Shown here piece by piece: positions 35,523 to 43,983 of a DNA stretch of 64,000 nucleotides (position 1 is the stretch's first letter; each line of letters begins with the position of its first letter). Origin of the DNA: Leucobacter soli (GTDB lineage Bacteria > Actinomycetota > Actinomycetes > Actinomycetales > Microbacteriaceae); contig NZ_CAJVAP010000009.1 in NCBI RefSeq assembly GCF_910593785.1, forward strand, positions 49,612-113,611, in the 5' to 3' direction. The translations under genes and the position numbers were made by a program. The notes under the pieces were generated by a model. That model searched no databases, was not told the DNA's origin, and saw nothing but the letters and a program-made list of their open reading frames with translations.

Positions 35523-36578
35523 ATGACCGGACTCACGAAGGAGCGACCGCGTTCCGCGGAACGCCCCGAGCATGACGACGATCCGCACGGCACCTCCGCA
35601 GCATCGACCGCGTCGGAGGTCGCCGCGGCGACCGGCCGTGCGTCGCATCTCGGCCGCGCCATGCCGATCGCGTTGCAGTTCGGCGCCATGCTCGGCATCG
35701 GGGCGCTGCTCTACCCCGCCGCCGCCGACTGGTTCGCCACGCTGCAGCACGACGCACGGATCTCCGGTTACGTGGAGCAGGTCGCCGCGCTGCCGGACGA
35801 GCTGCGCATCGCCGAGCTCGACGCGGCGCACGACTACAACGCGCACCTGCCGGAGGGCGTGCTCCGCGACCCGTACGGCGGTGAGGCCGAAGCGCCCGCC
35901 GAAGCCGCCGACGATGCGTATCTCGCCTACCAGGACGTTCTGCGCGTGGACGACGACGGAGTGATCGGTCGGCTCTCCTACGCGGATCTCGGCATCAGTC
36001 TGCCCGTGTACCACGGGACGAGCGAGCGCGTGCTCACGAACGGCGTCGGCCACCTCTACGGATCCTCGCTGCCGGTCGGCGGCCCGTCGACCCACAGCGT
36101 GCTCACGTCGCACGCCGGGCTGGTCCACGCCGCGCTCTTCACCCGGCTCCCGCAGGCGGAGTACGGCGATGTCTTCCAGATCGACGTGCTCGGCGAGACC
36201 CATTACTACCAGGTCGACGACATCCGCACCGTGCTGCCCGAGGAGACCGGGAGCCTGCGCATCGTCGACGGCGAGGACTTCGTCACCCTGATCACCTGCA
36301 CGCCGACCGGCATCAACAGCCACCGTCTCCTGGTCCGGGGCGCACGGATCGACGCACCGGAGTCGGCCTCGCGCACCTCGATCCCCGGCGACGGCCGCGG
36401 CGCGGGCTTCCCCTGGTGGGCCGTCCTCTTCGTCGCGGGCTCAGCCGTCACCGCATCCCTGCTGTTCGCGCCGTCGCGCCGCAGCCGGAGCGACCGCGCG
36501 ATGCCGGCCGCTCCGGCTCCGTCGGCGTCCGCGCCCGATCCGGGAACCGCACCGCACAACGAAGGAGCGTCCCGATGA
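35523..36578 (+). CDS. Class C sortase (pilin polymerase)
   Basis: 351-aa membrane-anchored transpeptidase that links pilins. Helices flank the core (IALQFGAMLGIGALLYPAAA and FPWWAVLFVAGSAVTASLLF). Catalytic residues are H197 (TSHAGL), C259 (TLITCTP) and R268 (GINSHRLLV). A lid motif DPY (116-118) marks class C. ATG 35523 follows AAAGGAGGTG. It overlaps the next pilin by 4 bp. Confidence 0.93.
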   Translation: MTGLTKERPRSAERPEHDDDPHGTSAASTASEVAAATGRASHLGRAMPIALQFGAMLGIGALLYPAAADWFATLQHDARISGYVEQVAALPDELRIAELDAAHDYNAHLPEGVLRDPYGGEAEAPAEAADDAYLAYQDVLRVDDDGVIGRLSYADLGISLPVYHGTSERVLTNGVGHLYGSSLPVGGPSTHSVLTSHAGLVHAALFTRLPQAEYGDVFQIDVLGETHYYQVDDIRTVLPEETGSLRIVDGEDFVTLITCTPTGINSHRLLVRGARIDAPESASRTSIPGDGRGAGFPWWAVLFVAGSAVTASLLFAPSRRSRSDRAMPAAPAPSASAPDPGTAPHNEGASR

Positions 36579-38200
36579 TCCGGCATGCCGCCCGCCCGGC
36601 CGCCCGCGCCTCAGCCCGCCCGGCGATCCTCGACGCGCTGCTCTCCGCCCAACGCTCCGCCCGGCCTGCCGCGCTGCTCGTCTCCCTGGTCCCCGCACTC
36701 CTCGTGATCATGGTCGCGCTCCCCACGCACTCCGCCCTCGCGCTCGGCCTCGCCGCGCCGTCGATCGACCCGAGCGCCGTCACCGAGATCCGCATCCACA
36801 AGTTCGAGCAGCCCCCGACGCGCGGCACGGCGGCGACCGGCCTGCCGCAGGACACGACCGGGCTCGTGCCCGTGGCGGGCGCGACCTTCACCGCGAGGCT
36901 GGTGCCGGGCATCGACCTCACGACATCCGCCGGCCAGGCCGCGGCCGCCGCACTCACCGCGGCCGACGCCGCCGCGCTCGTCGCCGGTCGGCCCATCGCG
37001 GCCACCGATGAGACCGACGGTGCAGGTGACGCGACGCTCGCACCGCTCGGCGTCGGGCTCTACTACGTGCAGGAGACCGTCACCCCGTCCGGATACGTGG
37101 GCGCCGCCCCCTTCCTCGTCGCGCTGCCGCTCACGAACCCCGAGACGCTCAACGACCGTCTGACGGTCGTCCACGTCTATCCGAAGAACGCCCACGTCAG
37201 CATCTCGCTCGACGTGCGCGACGCAGACGCCGTCGCGGTGGGCGACACCGTCTCCTGGACCTCCCGATCCAGCATCCCGAACCTGCCCGTCCTCGACGGC
37301 TACCGGATCGTGCAGGAGATCGATCCGAAGCTCGAACTCGTCGGGGCCGCTGGTGGTGCGCCGGGCGACGCCGCCGGCGAGGTCGTCGTCGCACTCGACT
37401 GCGCCGGGTGCCCGCCGCTGCAGACCGGCGTCCACTACACGCGCAGCTACGACCCCGTGACCCGCGAGATCACCGTCGACTTCACCGCGGCCGGTCTCCG
37501 CGTCCTCGAGGACGCCGTCTCGGCGCACCCCGACGCGAGCGTCACCGTGGGCTACGGCACGCGCGTGCTCGGCGACGGCGAACTGCGGAACCGCGCCCTG
37601 CTCTACGCGGATCGGGCGAGCATCGACGGGGATCCCGGCTCTGCCGGGCCCGTCAGCGACACCGCGGTCACGAAGTGGGGGCCGCTCGCGATCCTGGTGC
37701 ACGAGCGCGGCAAGCCGAACGTGCTGATCCCCGGCGCGAAGTTCCGGCTCTTCCTCTCGGCCGAGGACGCGAAGGCCGGCCGCAACCCCATCGTCGTCGA
37801 CGGGACGAGCGAATGGACCACCGACGAGAACGGCGAGATCCGGGTCGACGGCCTGCGCTTCTCCGACTTCGTCGACGGGCTCGAGCGCGACGAGAGCGAT
37901 CCGCTGTACCGCAGCTACTACGTGATCCTGACCGAGATCCCGGAGGGGTACCGGGGGACGAAGACGCCGATCGCGCTCTCCGTCACCTCGACCGTCGAGC
38001 CCCAGATCGCGGTGGTCGAACTGTGGCGCCCGCAGGTCGGAGGCGATGACGACGATGATGACGGCGACCAGGACGGCGGTCTCTCCACGACCGGCGTCCG
38101 GATCGCGGGCATCGGCCTGCTCGGCGCCATCCTCGCCATCGGCGGCGCGATGATCCTGGCACGCCGTCGGGAGCGCGACGAGGATCGCGCCGTGCAGTGA
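36575..38200 (+). CDS. Second pilin (minor/basal) with atypical LSTTG sorting signal
   Basis: 541 aa. The N-terminus has a membrane-spanning export signal (PAALLVSLVPALLVIMVALP). A YPK pilin motif RLTVVHVYPK (K204) is present but lacks the usual Trp. Two E-box-like stretches occur (YYVQETVTPSGY and YYVILTEIPEGY). The cell-wall sorting region is an Asp-rich linker, then LSTTG (503-507), a hydrophobic helix and an RRRERDED tail; Ser replaces the Pro of LPxTG. Architecture copies the shaft pilin, so duplication and divergence is likely. Starts in the ATGA overlap with sortase 1 and ends in a GTGA overlap with sortase 2. Confidence 0.88.
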   Translation: MIRHAARPAARASARPAILDALLSAQRSARPAALLVSLVPALLVIMVALPTHSALALGLAAPSIDPSAVTEIRIHKFEQPPTRGTAATGLPQDTTGLVPVAGATFTARLVPGIDLTTSAGQAAAAALTAADAAALVAGRPIAATDETDGAGDATLAPLGVGLYYVQETVTPSGYVGAAPFLVALPLTNPETLNDRLTVVHVYPKNAHVSISLDVRDADAVAVGDTVSWTSRSSIPNLPVLDGYRIVQEIDPKLELVGAAGGAPGDAAGEVVVALDCAGCPPLQTGVHYTRSYDPVTREITVDFTAAGLRVLEDAVSAHPDASVTVGYGTRVLGDGELRNRALLYADRASIDGDPGSAGPVSDTAVTKWGPLAILVHERGKPNVLIPGAKFRLFLSAEDAKAGRNPIVVDGTSEWTTDENGEIRVDGLRFSDFVDGLERDESDPLYRSYYVILTEIPEGYRGTKTPIALSVTSTVEPQIAVVELWRPQVGGDDDDDDGDQDGGLSTTGVRIAGIGLLGAILAIGGAMILARRRERDEDRAVQ

Positions 38201-39180
38201 GCGCCCCGGTGCAGCCGCGCACGCGGGCCCGCAGACGACTCGCGCTGAACATCGGCCTGCAGGTGGTCGCCATGCTCGGGATCGCGCTCCTCGTCTACCC
38301 CGATGCGGCGAACTGGTTCGCACGGCTCGGGCACAACGCCGAGATCTCCGGATACGTCGAACGCGTCGCATCGACGCCGCCGGCCGAGCGGCAGCGGATC
38401 CTCGACGCCGCCTACGACTACAACGACCAGCTCGAGCCCGGGCCGCTCACCGATCCCTACATCTCGCTGAGCGAGGACGAGGCCCAGCGCAGCGACGTCT
38501 ACCTCGCCTACGAGGAGATGCTGCGCGTCAGCGGTACCGACGCCGTCGGCACCCTCAGCTACCCGCGCCTCGACATCGGCCTGCCGATCTATCACGGCAC
38601 TTCAGACGAGACGATCGCCAAAGGCGTCGGCCACCTCTACGGGACGTCGCTGCCCGTCGGCGGGCCGTCGACCCGGGCCGTGCTCACCGCGCATTCCGGC
38701 CTGCCGAACGCGAAGCTCTTCACGAGCCTGCCGCAGGCGCAGGTCGGCGACACCTTCTGGATCAGCGTGCTCGGCGAGGACCACCACTACCGGGTAGAGC
38801 GGACCGAGACCGTGCTTCCCGGCGAGACGGATTCCCTCGAGATCGTCGAGGGCGAGGACTGGGTCACGCTCTTCACCTGCACGCCGATCGGCGTCAACAG
38901 TCATCGTTTCATGGTGCATGCCGTGCGGATCGCCGACCCCGAAGCGAGCGGCGAGGAGGTCATCGGCGGCGACGGCCTGACCGCGGGCTTCCCCTGGTGG
39001 GCGGTCTGGTTCGTCGGCGGATCCGGTGCGCTCGGCTGGTTTCTGTTCGCGCCGCCGCGGAAGAAGAAGCGGAAGGGCGCGGGAGCGCCGGGCTCCGGAG
39101 ACGCGGGTGCGGTGTCCGACTCCGGATCGGCCGAGCAGGCCCGGGCGTCCGATGACCCCGCCCCCAGCAACGACGGCTAA
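38197..39180 (+). CDS. Class C sortase, second copy
   Basis: 327 aa, clearly a paralogue of the sortase 2 kb upstream (shared GVGHLYG and SLPVGGPST blocks). Catalytic residues H166 (TAHSGL), C228 (TLFTCTP) and R237 (GVNSHRF) are intact, and the lid motif DPY is at 86-88. Membrane helices lie at both ends, and the C-terminus is a Lys/Arg then Ser/Asp-rich tail. GTG start overlaps the pilin stop by 4 bp. Tight coupling suggests it serves the second, LSTTG-bearing pilin (inference). Confidence 0.92.
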   Translation: MSAPVQPRTRARRRLALNIGLQVVAMLGIALLVYPDAANWFARLGHNAEISGYVERVASTPPAERQRILDAAYDYNDQLEPGPLTDPYISLSEDEAQRSDVYLAYEEMLRVSGTDAVGTLSYPRLDIGLPIYHGTSDETIAKGVGHLYGTSLPVGGPSTRAVLTAHSGLPNAKLFTSLPQAQVGDTFWISVLGEDHHYRVERTETVLPGETDSLEIVEGEDWVTLFTCTPIGVNSHRFMVHAVRIADPEASGEEVIGGDGLTAGFPWWAVWFVGGSGALGWFLFAPPRKKKRKGAGAPGSGDAGAVSDSGSAEQARASDDPAPSNDG

Positions 39181-39189
39181 ACTGCCCTG

Positions 39190-39915
39190 GTGCTCCAGCT
39201 TCTCGATTCCGCGCTCGCCGCGCCTGCGCTCCTCGGCATCGACTGGCTCGACCCCGAGACGCTGCTGAAGGCCGGCGGCTGGGCCGCGCTGATCCTCGCC
39301 TGCGCCTTCGTATTCCTCGAGACGGGCGTGCTGGTGCTCGCGTTCCTGCCTGGCGACTCGCTGCTCTTCACCGTCGGGCTCTTCAGCGCCACAGGGCCGA
39401 ACGGCGTGCCGATCATCGACGTTCCCATCTGGATCACCTGCCTGCTGCTCTTCATCTTCGCCTTCGCCGGTGACCAGCTCGGTTTCATGATCGGCCGCAA
39501 GCTCGGTCCCGCGATCTTCAAACGCGAGAAGAGCCGCTTCTTCAACCCCGAGAACATCGAGCGCACGCATGCGTTCTTCGAGAAGCACGGCCCGAAGGCG
39601 ATCATCATCGCGCGGTTCCTGCCGATCTTCCGGGCCTTCGTGCCCGCGGCCGCCGGCGTGGGCCACATGAGCTACCGCAGCTTCGTGGTCTACAACGCGA
39701 TCGGCGCACTGCTCTGGGGCGTCGGCGTCACGCTGATCGGGTACTTCCTGGGGCAGATCCCCTTCGTGCAGGAGTACTCGGAGATATTCATCATCGTGCT
39801 CGTGCTGATCCCGGGCATTCCGATCCTGATCGAGCTGTGGCGGGCGTTCTCGGCCGGCCGGCGTCGCCGGCGCGAGGCTGCGGCTGCGGCTGCGGCGTCG
39901 GAGCCCGCGGAGTAG
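39190..39915 (+). CDS. DedA-family membrane protein
   Basis: 241-aa polytopic protein of the DedA/SNARE-associated family, whose members act in membrane lipid (undecaprenyl-phosphate or phospholipid) flipping and envelope homeostasis. Motifs: FLPGDSLLF, GDQLGFMIGRKLG and RFLPIFRAFVPAAAGVGHMS. The GTG start is 9 bp after the sortase stop, so it is probably cotranscribed with the pilus genes. The last 10 residues come from a GCTGCG repeat encoding poly-Ala. Confidence 0.88.
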   Translation: MLQLLDSALAAPALLGIDWLDPETLLKAGGWAALILACAFVFLETGVLVLAFLPGDSLLFTVGLFSATGPNGVPIIDVPIWITCLLLFIFAFAGDQLGFMIGRKLGPAIFKREKSRFFNPENIERTHAFFEKHGPKAIIIARFLPIFRAFVPAAAGVGHMSYRSFVVYNAIGALLWGVGVTLIGYFLGQIPFVQEYSEIFIIVLVLIPGIPILIELWRAFSAGRRRRREAAAAAAASEPAE

Positions 39916-40238
39916 GACGCGTGCCCGCCCCCCGAATCGCCTGCGTCGCAGCAGCGCCGGGTGCGCCCGGGAGGGTGGGCGTGGCAGCGGCCCCGATCCC
40001 GACGGACGGAGCCCCCCTCGACCATGCGACGGCCGCGGGGCTACCGCCGGCAGACCCCTTCGTGGCTGAAGGCCCCCTTCGTGACCGGTGGCCCCCTGCT
40101 TCACCGCGAATAACGTATCCGTTCGTCAGTAAGGTGTCCGCTCGTCGGTTCGGCGGCGGCTGCACCTGCGCCGGCACCTGAGCCTGCGCGGTCCAAGGGG
40201 GTTGACGACCGACCCGCCCCGGCGTAATTTGCAACCAA
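39916..40238. other. Gene-free region upstream of the ArsR regulator
   Basis: About 320 bp with no credible coding frame. Two imperfect direct repeats are seen: CCCTTCGTG twice near 40057-40082, and TCCGTTCGTCAG / TCCGCTCGTCGG near 40118-40148. The right end holds the arsR promoter. Confidence 0.5.
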
Positions 40239-40245
40239 ATGGTTG
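40202..40245 (+). promoter_or_regulatory. arsR promoter with operator over the start codon
   Basis: TTGACG (40202-40207), 17 bp, TAATTT (40225-40230) form a recognisable sigma-A promoter. The expected start point is within a few bases of the ATG at 40239, so the mRNA is likely leaderless. The palindrome CAACCA-AA-TGGTTG (40232-40245) covers the start point and start codon and is a likely autoregulatory ArsR operator. Confidence 0.65.
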
Positions 40246-40586
40246 TATATAATGAACTCGACGACGCAGCGGTGGACCGGATCTTCCGGGCCCTCGCCGA
40301 CGCCACGCGGCGCGACATCGTGCGCCGCACGCTGACGGAGGAGGCCTCCGTCTCGGAGCTCGCGCGCGACTACGAGATGAGTTTCGCCGCCGTGCAGAAG
40401 CACGTCGCGGTGCTGGAGGCCGCGGATCTCGTCGCCAAGATCCCGCGAGGGAGGGAGCGCATCGTGCGCGGCAACCCCGAGACCATCAGGCGGGCGCAGG
40501 AACTGCTCGGTCGTTTCGAGCAGCTCTGGCGCGGCCGGATCGACCGCCTCGACGCGCTGCTCGCCGAGGAACCCGAAACCAACTGA
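40239..40586 (+). CDS. ArsR-family transcriptional repressor
   Basis: 115-aa winged-helix protein. The core is IFRALADATRRDIVRRTLTE, EEASVSELARDYEMSFAAVQ and KHVAVLEAADLVAK. It has no metal-binding Cys pair, so it belongs to the non-metal group often encoded beside SRPBCC proteins. It has no ribosome binding site; see the leaderless promoter. It is followed at 67 bp by an SRPBCC gene. Confidence 0.9.
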   Translation: MVVYNELDDAAVDRIFRALADATRRDIVRRTLTEEASVSELARDYEMSFAAVQKHVAVLEAADLVAKIPRGRERIVRGNPETIRRAQELLGRFEQLWRGRIDRLDALLAEEPETN

Positions 40587-40653
40587 CCACCCGAGAGATC
40601 CTGCGACCCGTTTCGCGGCAGCAGGGCGACGAGAGAACCGAAGGAACGACATC

Positions 40654-41646
40654 ATGCCCGTCACCGCAGTCACCACCGACACCGACGCCCTCACCCTGCA
40701 GGTCGTCGCCGACTTCACCGTTCCCGTGCGCAGGCTCTGGGACGCCTACCTCGATCCCCGCCAGCTCGAGCGCTTCTGGGGCCCGCCCGAGTACCCCGCG
40801 ACCTTCGTGCGCCACGACGGCCACCCCGGCGGGATGTCGATCTACTACATGACGAGCCCCGAGGGCGAGCGGTTCTGGGGGTACTGGAAGTGGATCGCCG
40901 TCGACGAGGGCCGCTCGTACGAGGTGCGCGACGGCTTCGCTCACGACGGCGGCGCGCCCAACACCGATATGCCCGAGGGGCGCATGGTGTTCGAGTTCGC
41001 CGAGACCGCCCTGGGCTCGAGGCTCACCTGCACCAGCCACCATGCCTCGCTCGAGGACATGGAGAAGGTGCTGGCCATGGGCCAGATCGAGGGCATGCGC
41101 GCAGCGATGGGGCAGATCGATGCGATCGTCGAGGATCTCGCCTCGTTCGCCGCCGGCCGCGGCACCGAACTGCAGCTGATCGGAGAGACGCAGGCGCGCG
41201 TTTCGCGCGTGATTCGGGGCACGGTGGATCAAGTCTGGCGGGCGCACACCGACGCGGAGCTGCTGAGCCGTTGGCAGCTGGGCCCCGACGGGTGGAGCAT
41301 GCCGGTGTGCGAGTACGGCGCCGAGCCGGGGCGGTCGCTGCGCACGGAGTGGCAGAACGACGAGACGGGGGAGCGCTTCGGCTTCGTCGGCGTCGTGGTC
41401 GAGGCGGCGGCGCCGCACCGCCTGGTCACGACCGAGCGCATGATCTCGCCGCAGGATCCCGACGGCGAGCAGAGCCCCGAGACGCTCAACGAGATGACGC
41501 TTACCCCGGTCGAGGGCGGCACGCTGCTCGCCTACGTGATCACCTATCCCGACGCGGCGACGCGCGAGATGGTGCTCGCCACCGGCATGGTCGACGGCAT
41601 GGAGACCGGCTACGCGCGGCTCGAGTCCGAGGTGCTGGCGGCGTAG
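40654..41646 (+). CDS. Tandem SRPBCC (AHSA1-like) domain protein
   Basis: 330 aa made of two START-like/AHSA1 modules. The first (about 10-160) has VVADFTVPVRRLWDAYLDPR, then LERFWGPPEYPATF. The second (about 170-328) has RVIRGTVDQVWRAHTDAELL and SRWQLGPDGW. Each shows the GGTLLTY/GSRLTCTSHH end strand typical of ligand-binding SRPBCC folds. It is usually paired with an ArsR regulator, as here. The ligand or role is unknown. ATG 40654 has GAAGGAA ahead. Confidence 0.82.
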   Translation: MPVTAVTTDTDALTLQVVADFTVPVRRLWDAYLDPRQLERFWGPPEYPATFVRHDGHPGGMSIYYMTSPEGERFWGYWKWIAVDEGRSYEVRDGFAHDGGAPNTDMPEGRMVFEFAETALGSRLTCTSHHASLEDMEKVLAMGQIEGMRAAMGQIDAIVEDLASFAAGRGTELQLIGETQARVSRVIRGTVDQVWRAHTDAELLSRWQLGPDGWSMPVCEYGAEPGRSLRTEWQNDETGERFGFVGVVVEAAAPHRLVTTERMISPQDPDGEQSPETLNEMTLTPVEGGTLLAYVITYPDAATREMVLATGMVDGMETGYARLESEVLAA

Positions 41647-41652
41647 CCCCGG

Positions 41653-41793
41653 GCCGGACCGGTCCGGCACCATTCCGGCCCATTCCGGCCCGATTCCGGC
41701 CCGGCCCGGCACCCCGGGGCGCGAGAATGCACGAGATCGTCGGGGCGGTATGGGATCGTTGAACCAGCGCATGCGATTTCGACGATCCCATAC
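41653..41793. repeat. Palindromes and short tandem repeats downstream of the SRPBCC gene
   Basis: A perfect 16-bp palindrome (41653-41668) is followed by three near copies of CATTCCGGCC (41671-41700). After them comes a hairpin with perfect 12-bp arms 41748-41759 and 41782-41793. The first part probably terminates the ArsR/SRPBCC operon. The hairpin has no assigned role. Confidence 0.55.
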
Positions 41794-41937
41794 AGCGTCG
41801 ACCTCGTACCGGCACCCGGCCGGTCCGTGTGCCGCGGCCGCGGCTCGCGAGCCGCGCAGCGCGGACCCGCGCGCTGCGCACCCGGGCGCGACGAAACGGT
41901 GAGGCGGTAATGCGGTGAACGATCAGAGAGGCTGCCG

Positions 41938-42891
41938 ATGACGACCAAGATGATCCTCGACTGCGATACCGGCGTCGACGACGCGATGGCGATCATGTAC
42001 GCCGCGCTGCACCCGGACATCGAGCTGCTCGGCGTGACGACGGTCTGGGGCAACGTCCACGTGCCGCTCGCCACCCGCAACACCCTTCGGGTGCTCGACA
42101 TCGTCGGCCGCGGCGACGTGCCGGTGGCGCAGGGCGCGGCGGGTCCGCTGCTCGGGGGTCCGGCCGAGTTCGCCTACGAGGTGCACGGCGACGACGGACA
42201 GGGCGGCGCAGGCGACGACGAACCCGTCAGGGCGGCGGAGCCGAGGAGCGCCGTTCAGCAGATCATCGACACCGTCCGCGCCCACCCGGGCGAGGTGTGG
42301 CTCGTGCCCGTCGGCCCGCTGACGAACATCGCGGCCGCGCTCGCCGTCGATCCCGAGCTCCCGGAACTGGTCGCCGGGGTCTCCCTCATGGGCGGGGCGG
42401 CGCTCGCCCCGGGCAACATGAGCCCGGTCGCCGAGGCGAACGTCTGGCACGACGCCGAGGCGGCGGCGGCGGTGTTCCGCGCGCCGTGGCGGATCATCAT
42501 GGCCGGCCTCGACGTGACGATGCGCGCACTGATCACCCCCGAGCATCGGGACCGTCTGGCAGCCTCGGGTGAGGCCGGGCGCTACATGGCGCGGATCCTG
42601 CAGCACTACGGCGACTTCTACCGCGACGTCGCGTTCGGCACCTGGTGCTGCGCGATGCACGACGCGATCGCGGTCGCGGCGGCGGTCGGCGCCCTCGACG
42701 TGCGCTCCGCCCCGACGGTGCGCGTCCACGTGGACACGACCGGAGGGCCGGGGCACGGGCAGACCCTCGCCGACCTGCGGGGCCGCTACCGCGGCTACCC
42801 GGAGCAGGAGGGAGCGCACTGCACGGTGCTGCTCGAGATCGGCGACGGCATCGTCGACGAGGTCGTGGACCTCATCGCGGCGGCGGCGTAG
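41938..42891 (+). CDS. Nucleoside hydrolase (IunH/RihB-like)
   Basis: 317-aa N-ribohydrolase that splits nucleosides to base and ribose. The calcium-binding motif DCDTGVDDAMAI opens the protein. GVTTVWGNVHVPLATRNTLR, VPVGPLTNIAAAL and the late His-Asp region MHDAIAVAA follow. ATG 41938 follows AGAGAGG. The ribokinase gene 39 bp downstream would phosphorylate the ribose released. Confidence 0.92.
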   Translation: MTTKMILDCDTGVDDAMAIMYAALHPDIELLGVTTVWGNVHVPLATRNTLRVLDIVGRGDVPVAQGAAGPLLGGPAEFAYEVHGDDGQGGAGDDEPVRAAEPRSAVQQIIDTVRAHPGEVWLVPVGPLTNIAAALAVDPELPELVAGVSLMGGAALAPGNMSPVAEANVWHDAEAAAAVFRAPWRIIMAGLDVTMRALITPEHRDRLAASGEAGRYMARILQHYGDFYRDVAFGTWCCAMHDAIAVAAAVGALDVRSAPTVRVHVDTTGGPGHGQTLADLRGRYRGYPEQEGAHCTVLLEIGDGIVDEVVDLIAAAA

Positions 42892-42930
42892 GCGATCCCC
42901 GGACCGGACGGCGAGAGAAGAGGTGGATCG

Positions 42931-43854
42931 ATGAGCGACGTCGTGGTCGTCGGCAGCGCGAACGCGGATCTGGTGGTCGAGGTGCCGCGCCGCCCGGACG
43001 GCGGGGAGACGCTGCTGGGCGGCGACCTGCTCGTGCTGCCCGGCGGGAAGGGCGCCAATCAGGCCGCGGCGGCCGGACGCGCCGGGGCCGGCACGGCGTT
43101 CGTCGGCTGCGTGGGGCGCGACGCGAACGGCGCCTATCTGCGCGAGCAGCTTGCGGCGGCGGGAGTCGACACCGCGGGACTGGCCGAGTCCGAGCGCCCG
43201 ACCGGGACGGCGATCATCTACCTCACCCCGGACGGGGAGAACTCCATCGTGGTATCGCCCGGGGCCAACCACGCGCTCGACATCGAACTCGTGGATCGCA
43301 GCGCCGAGCTCTGGACTGCGGCGCGCGTCGTCGTGCTGAGCCTCGAGATCCCTCGTGAGACCGCGTTCCACGTCGCGGCGCGGGCCGCCGCCGGCGGGGT
43401 CCGGGTGATCCTGAACGCGGCTCCGGCCGCGCGGCTCGACGCCGAGACGCTCGCGCTCTGCGATCCGCTGATCGTCAACGAGCACGAGGCGCTCGAGGTG
43501 CTCGGCGCCGGGGTGCAGGATCCGGATGCCCACGACTATCCCAGACTCGCAGCCCGGTTGCGCGAGGCGGGTGCGCGGTCGGTGGTCGTCACGATCGGCG
43601 CGGACGGCGCCCTGATCGCCGATGCCGACGGTACGGAGCGCGTCGCGGCGTACCCCGTCACGGCGGTCGATACGACCGGTGCGGGCGATGCCTTCGTCGG
43701 CGCGGTCGCAGCGGAACTCGCCGCAGGGTCCAGCCTGCTCGACGCCGTGCGCTTCGCGACAGCGGTGTCCGCGGTCTCGGTGCAGCGCGTCGGAGCGCAG
43801 TCCTCCTACGCCGACCGTGCCGAGGTCGAGGCCTTCATCGCCTCGCACGGTTGA
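42931..43854 (+). CDS. rbsK: Ribokinase
   Basis: 307-aa PfkB-family kinase. Signatures: GSANADLVVEVPRRPDGGET, the sugar-binding PGGKGANQAAAAGRAG, and the catalytic DTTGAGDAFVGA near residue 245. ATG 42931 has AGAAGAGGTGG ahead. It is in an operon with the nucleoside hydrolase, so ribose from nucleosides is the likely substrate. Confidence 0.92.
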   Translation: MSDVVVVGSANADLVVEVPRRPDGGETLLGGDLLVLPGGKGANQAAAAGRAGAGTAFVGCVGRDANGAYLREQLAAAGVDTAGLAESERPTGTAIIYLTPDGENSIVVSPGANHALDIELVDRSAELWTAARVVVLSLEIPRETAFHVAARAAAGGVRVILNAAPAARLDAETLALCDPLIVNEHEALEVLGAGVQDPDAHDYPRLAARLREAGARSVVVTIGADGALIADADGTERVAAYPVTAVDTTGAGDAFVGAVAAELAAGSSLLDAVRFATAVSAVSVQRVGAQSSYADRAEVEAFIASHG

Positions 43855-43924
43855 TCGCACTGCCGGCCGCATCGTCGATCGCCCGGCCGGCCGCCCTGTC
43901 GATCGCACTGCCGACCGCACGACC
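43853..43924 (+). repeat. Three 24-bp tandem repeats after ribokinase
   Basis: Units 43853-43876, 43877-43900 and 43901-43924, each starting GATCGC and containing a GCCGGCCGC-like core. The first overlaps the ribokinase stop codon. They lie between convergent genes. Confidence 0.65.
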
Positions 43925-43983
43925 GAGGGGCGCCGCTCGGCGGAGCCGAACGACACCCCTCGGATGCGGAGCGGAAACGCCGG

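Noticed and set aside
39837..40181. Possible 114-codon gene after the DedA gene
   Set aside because: It begins inside dedA in another frame, is Pro/Ala/Gly-rich and has no ribosome binding site.
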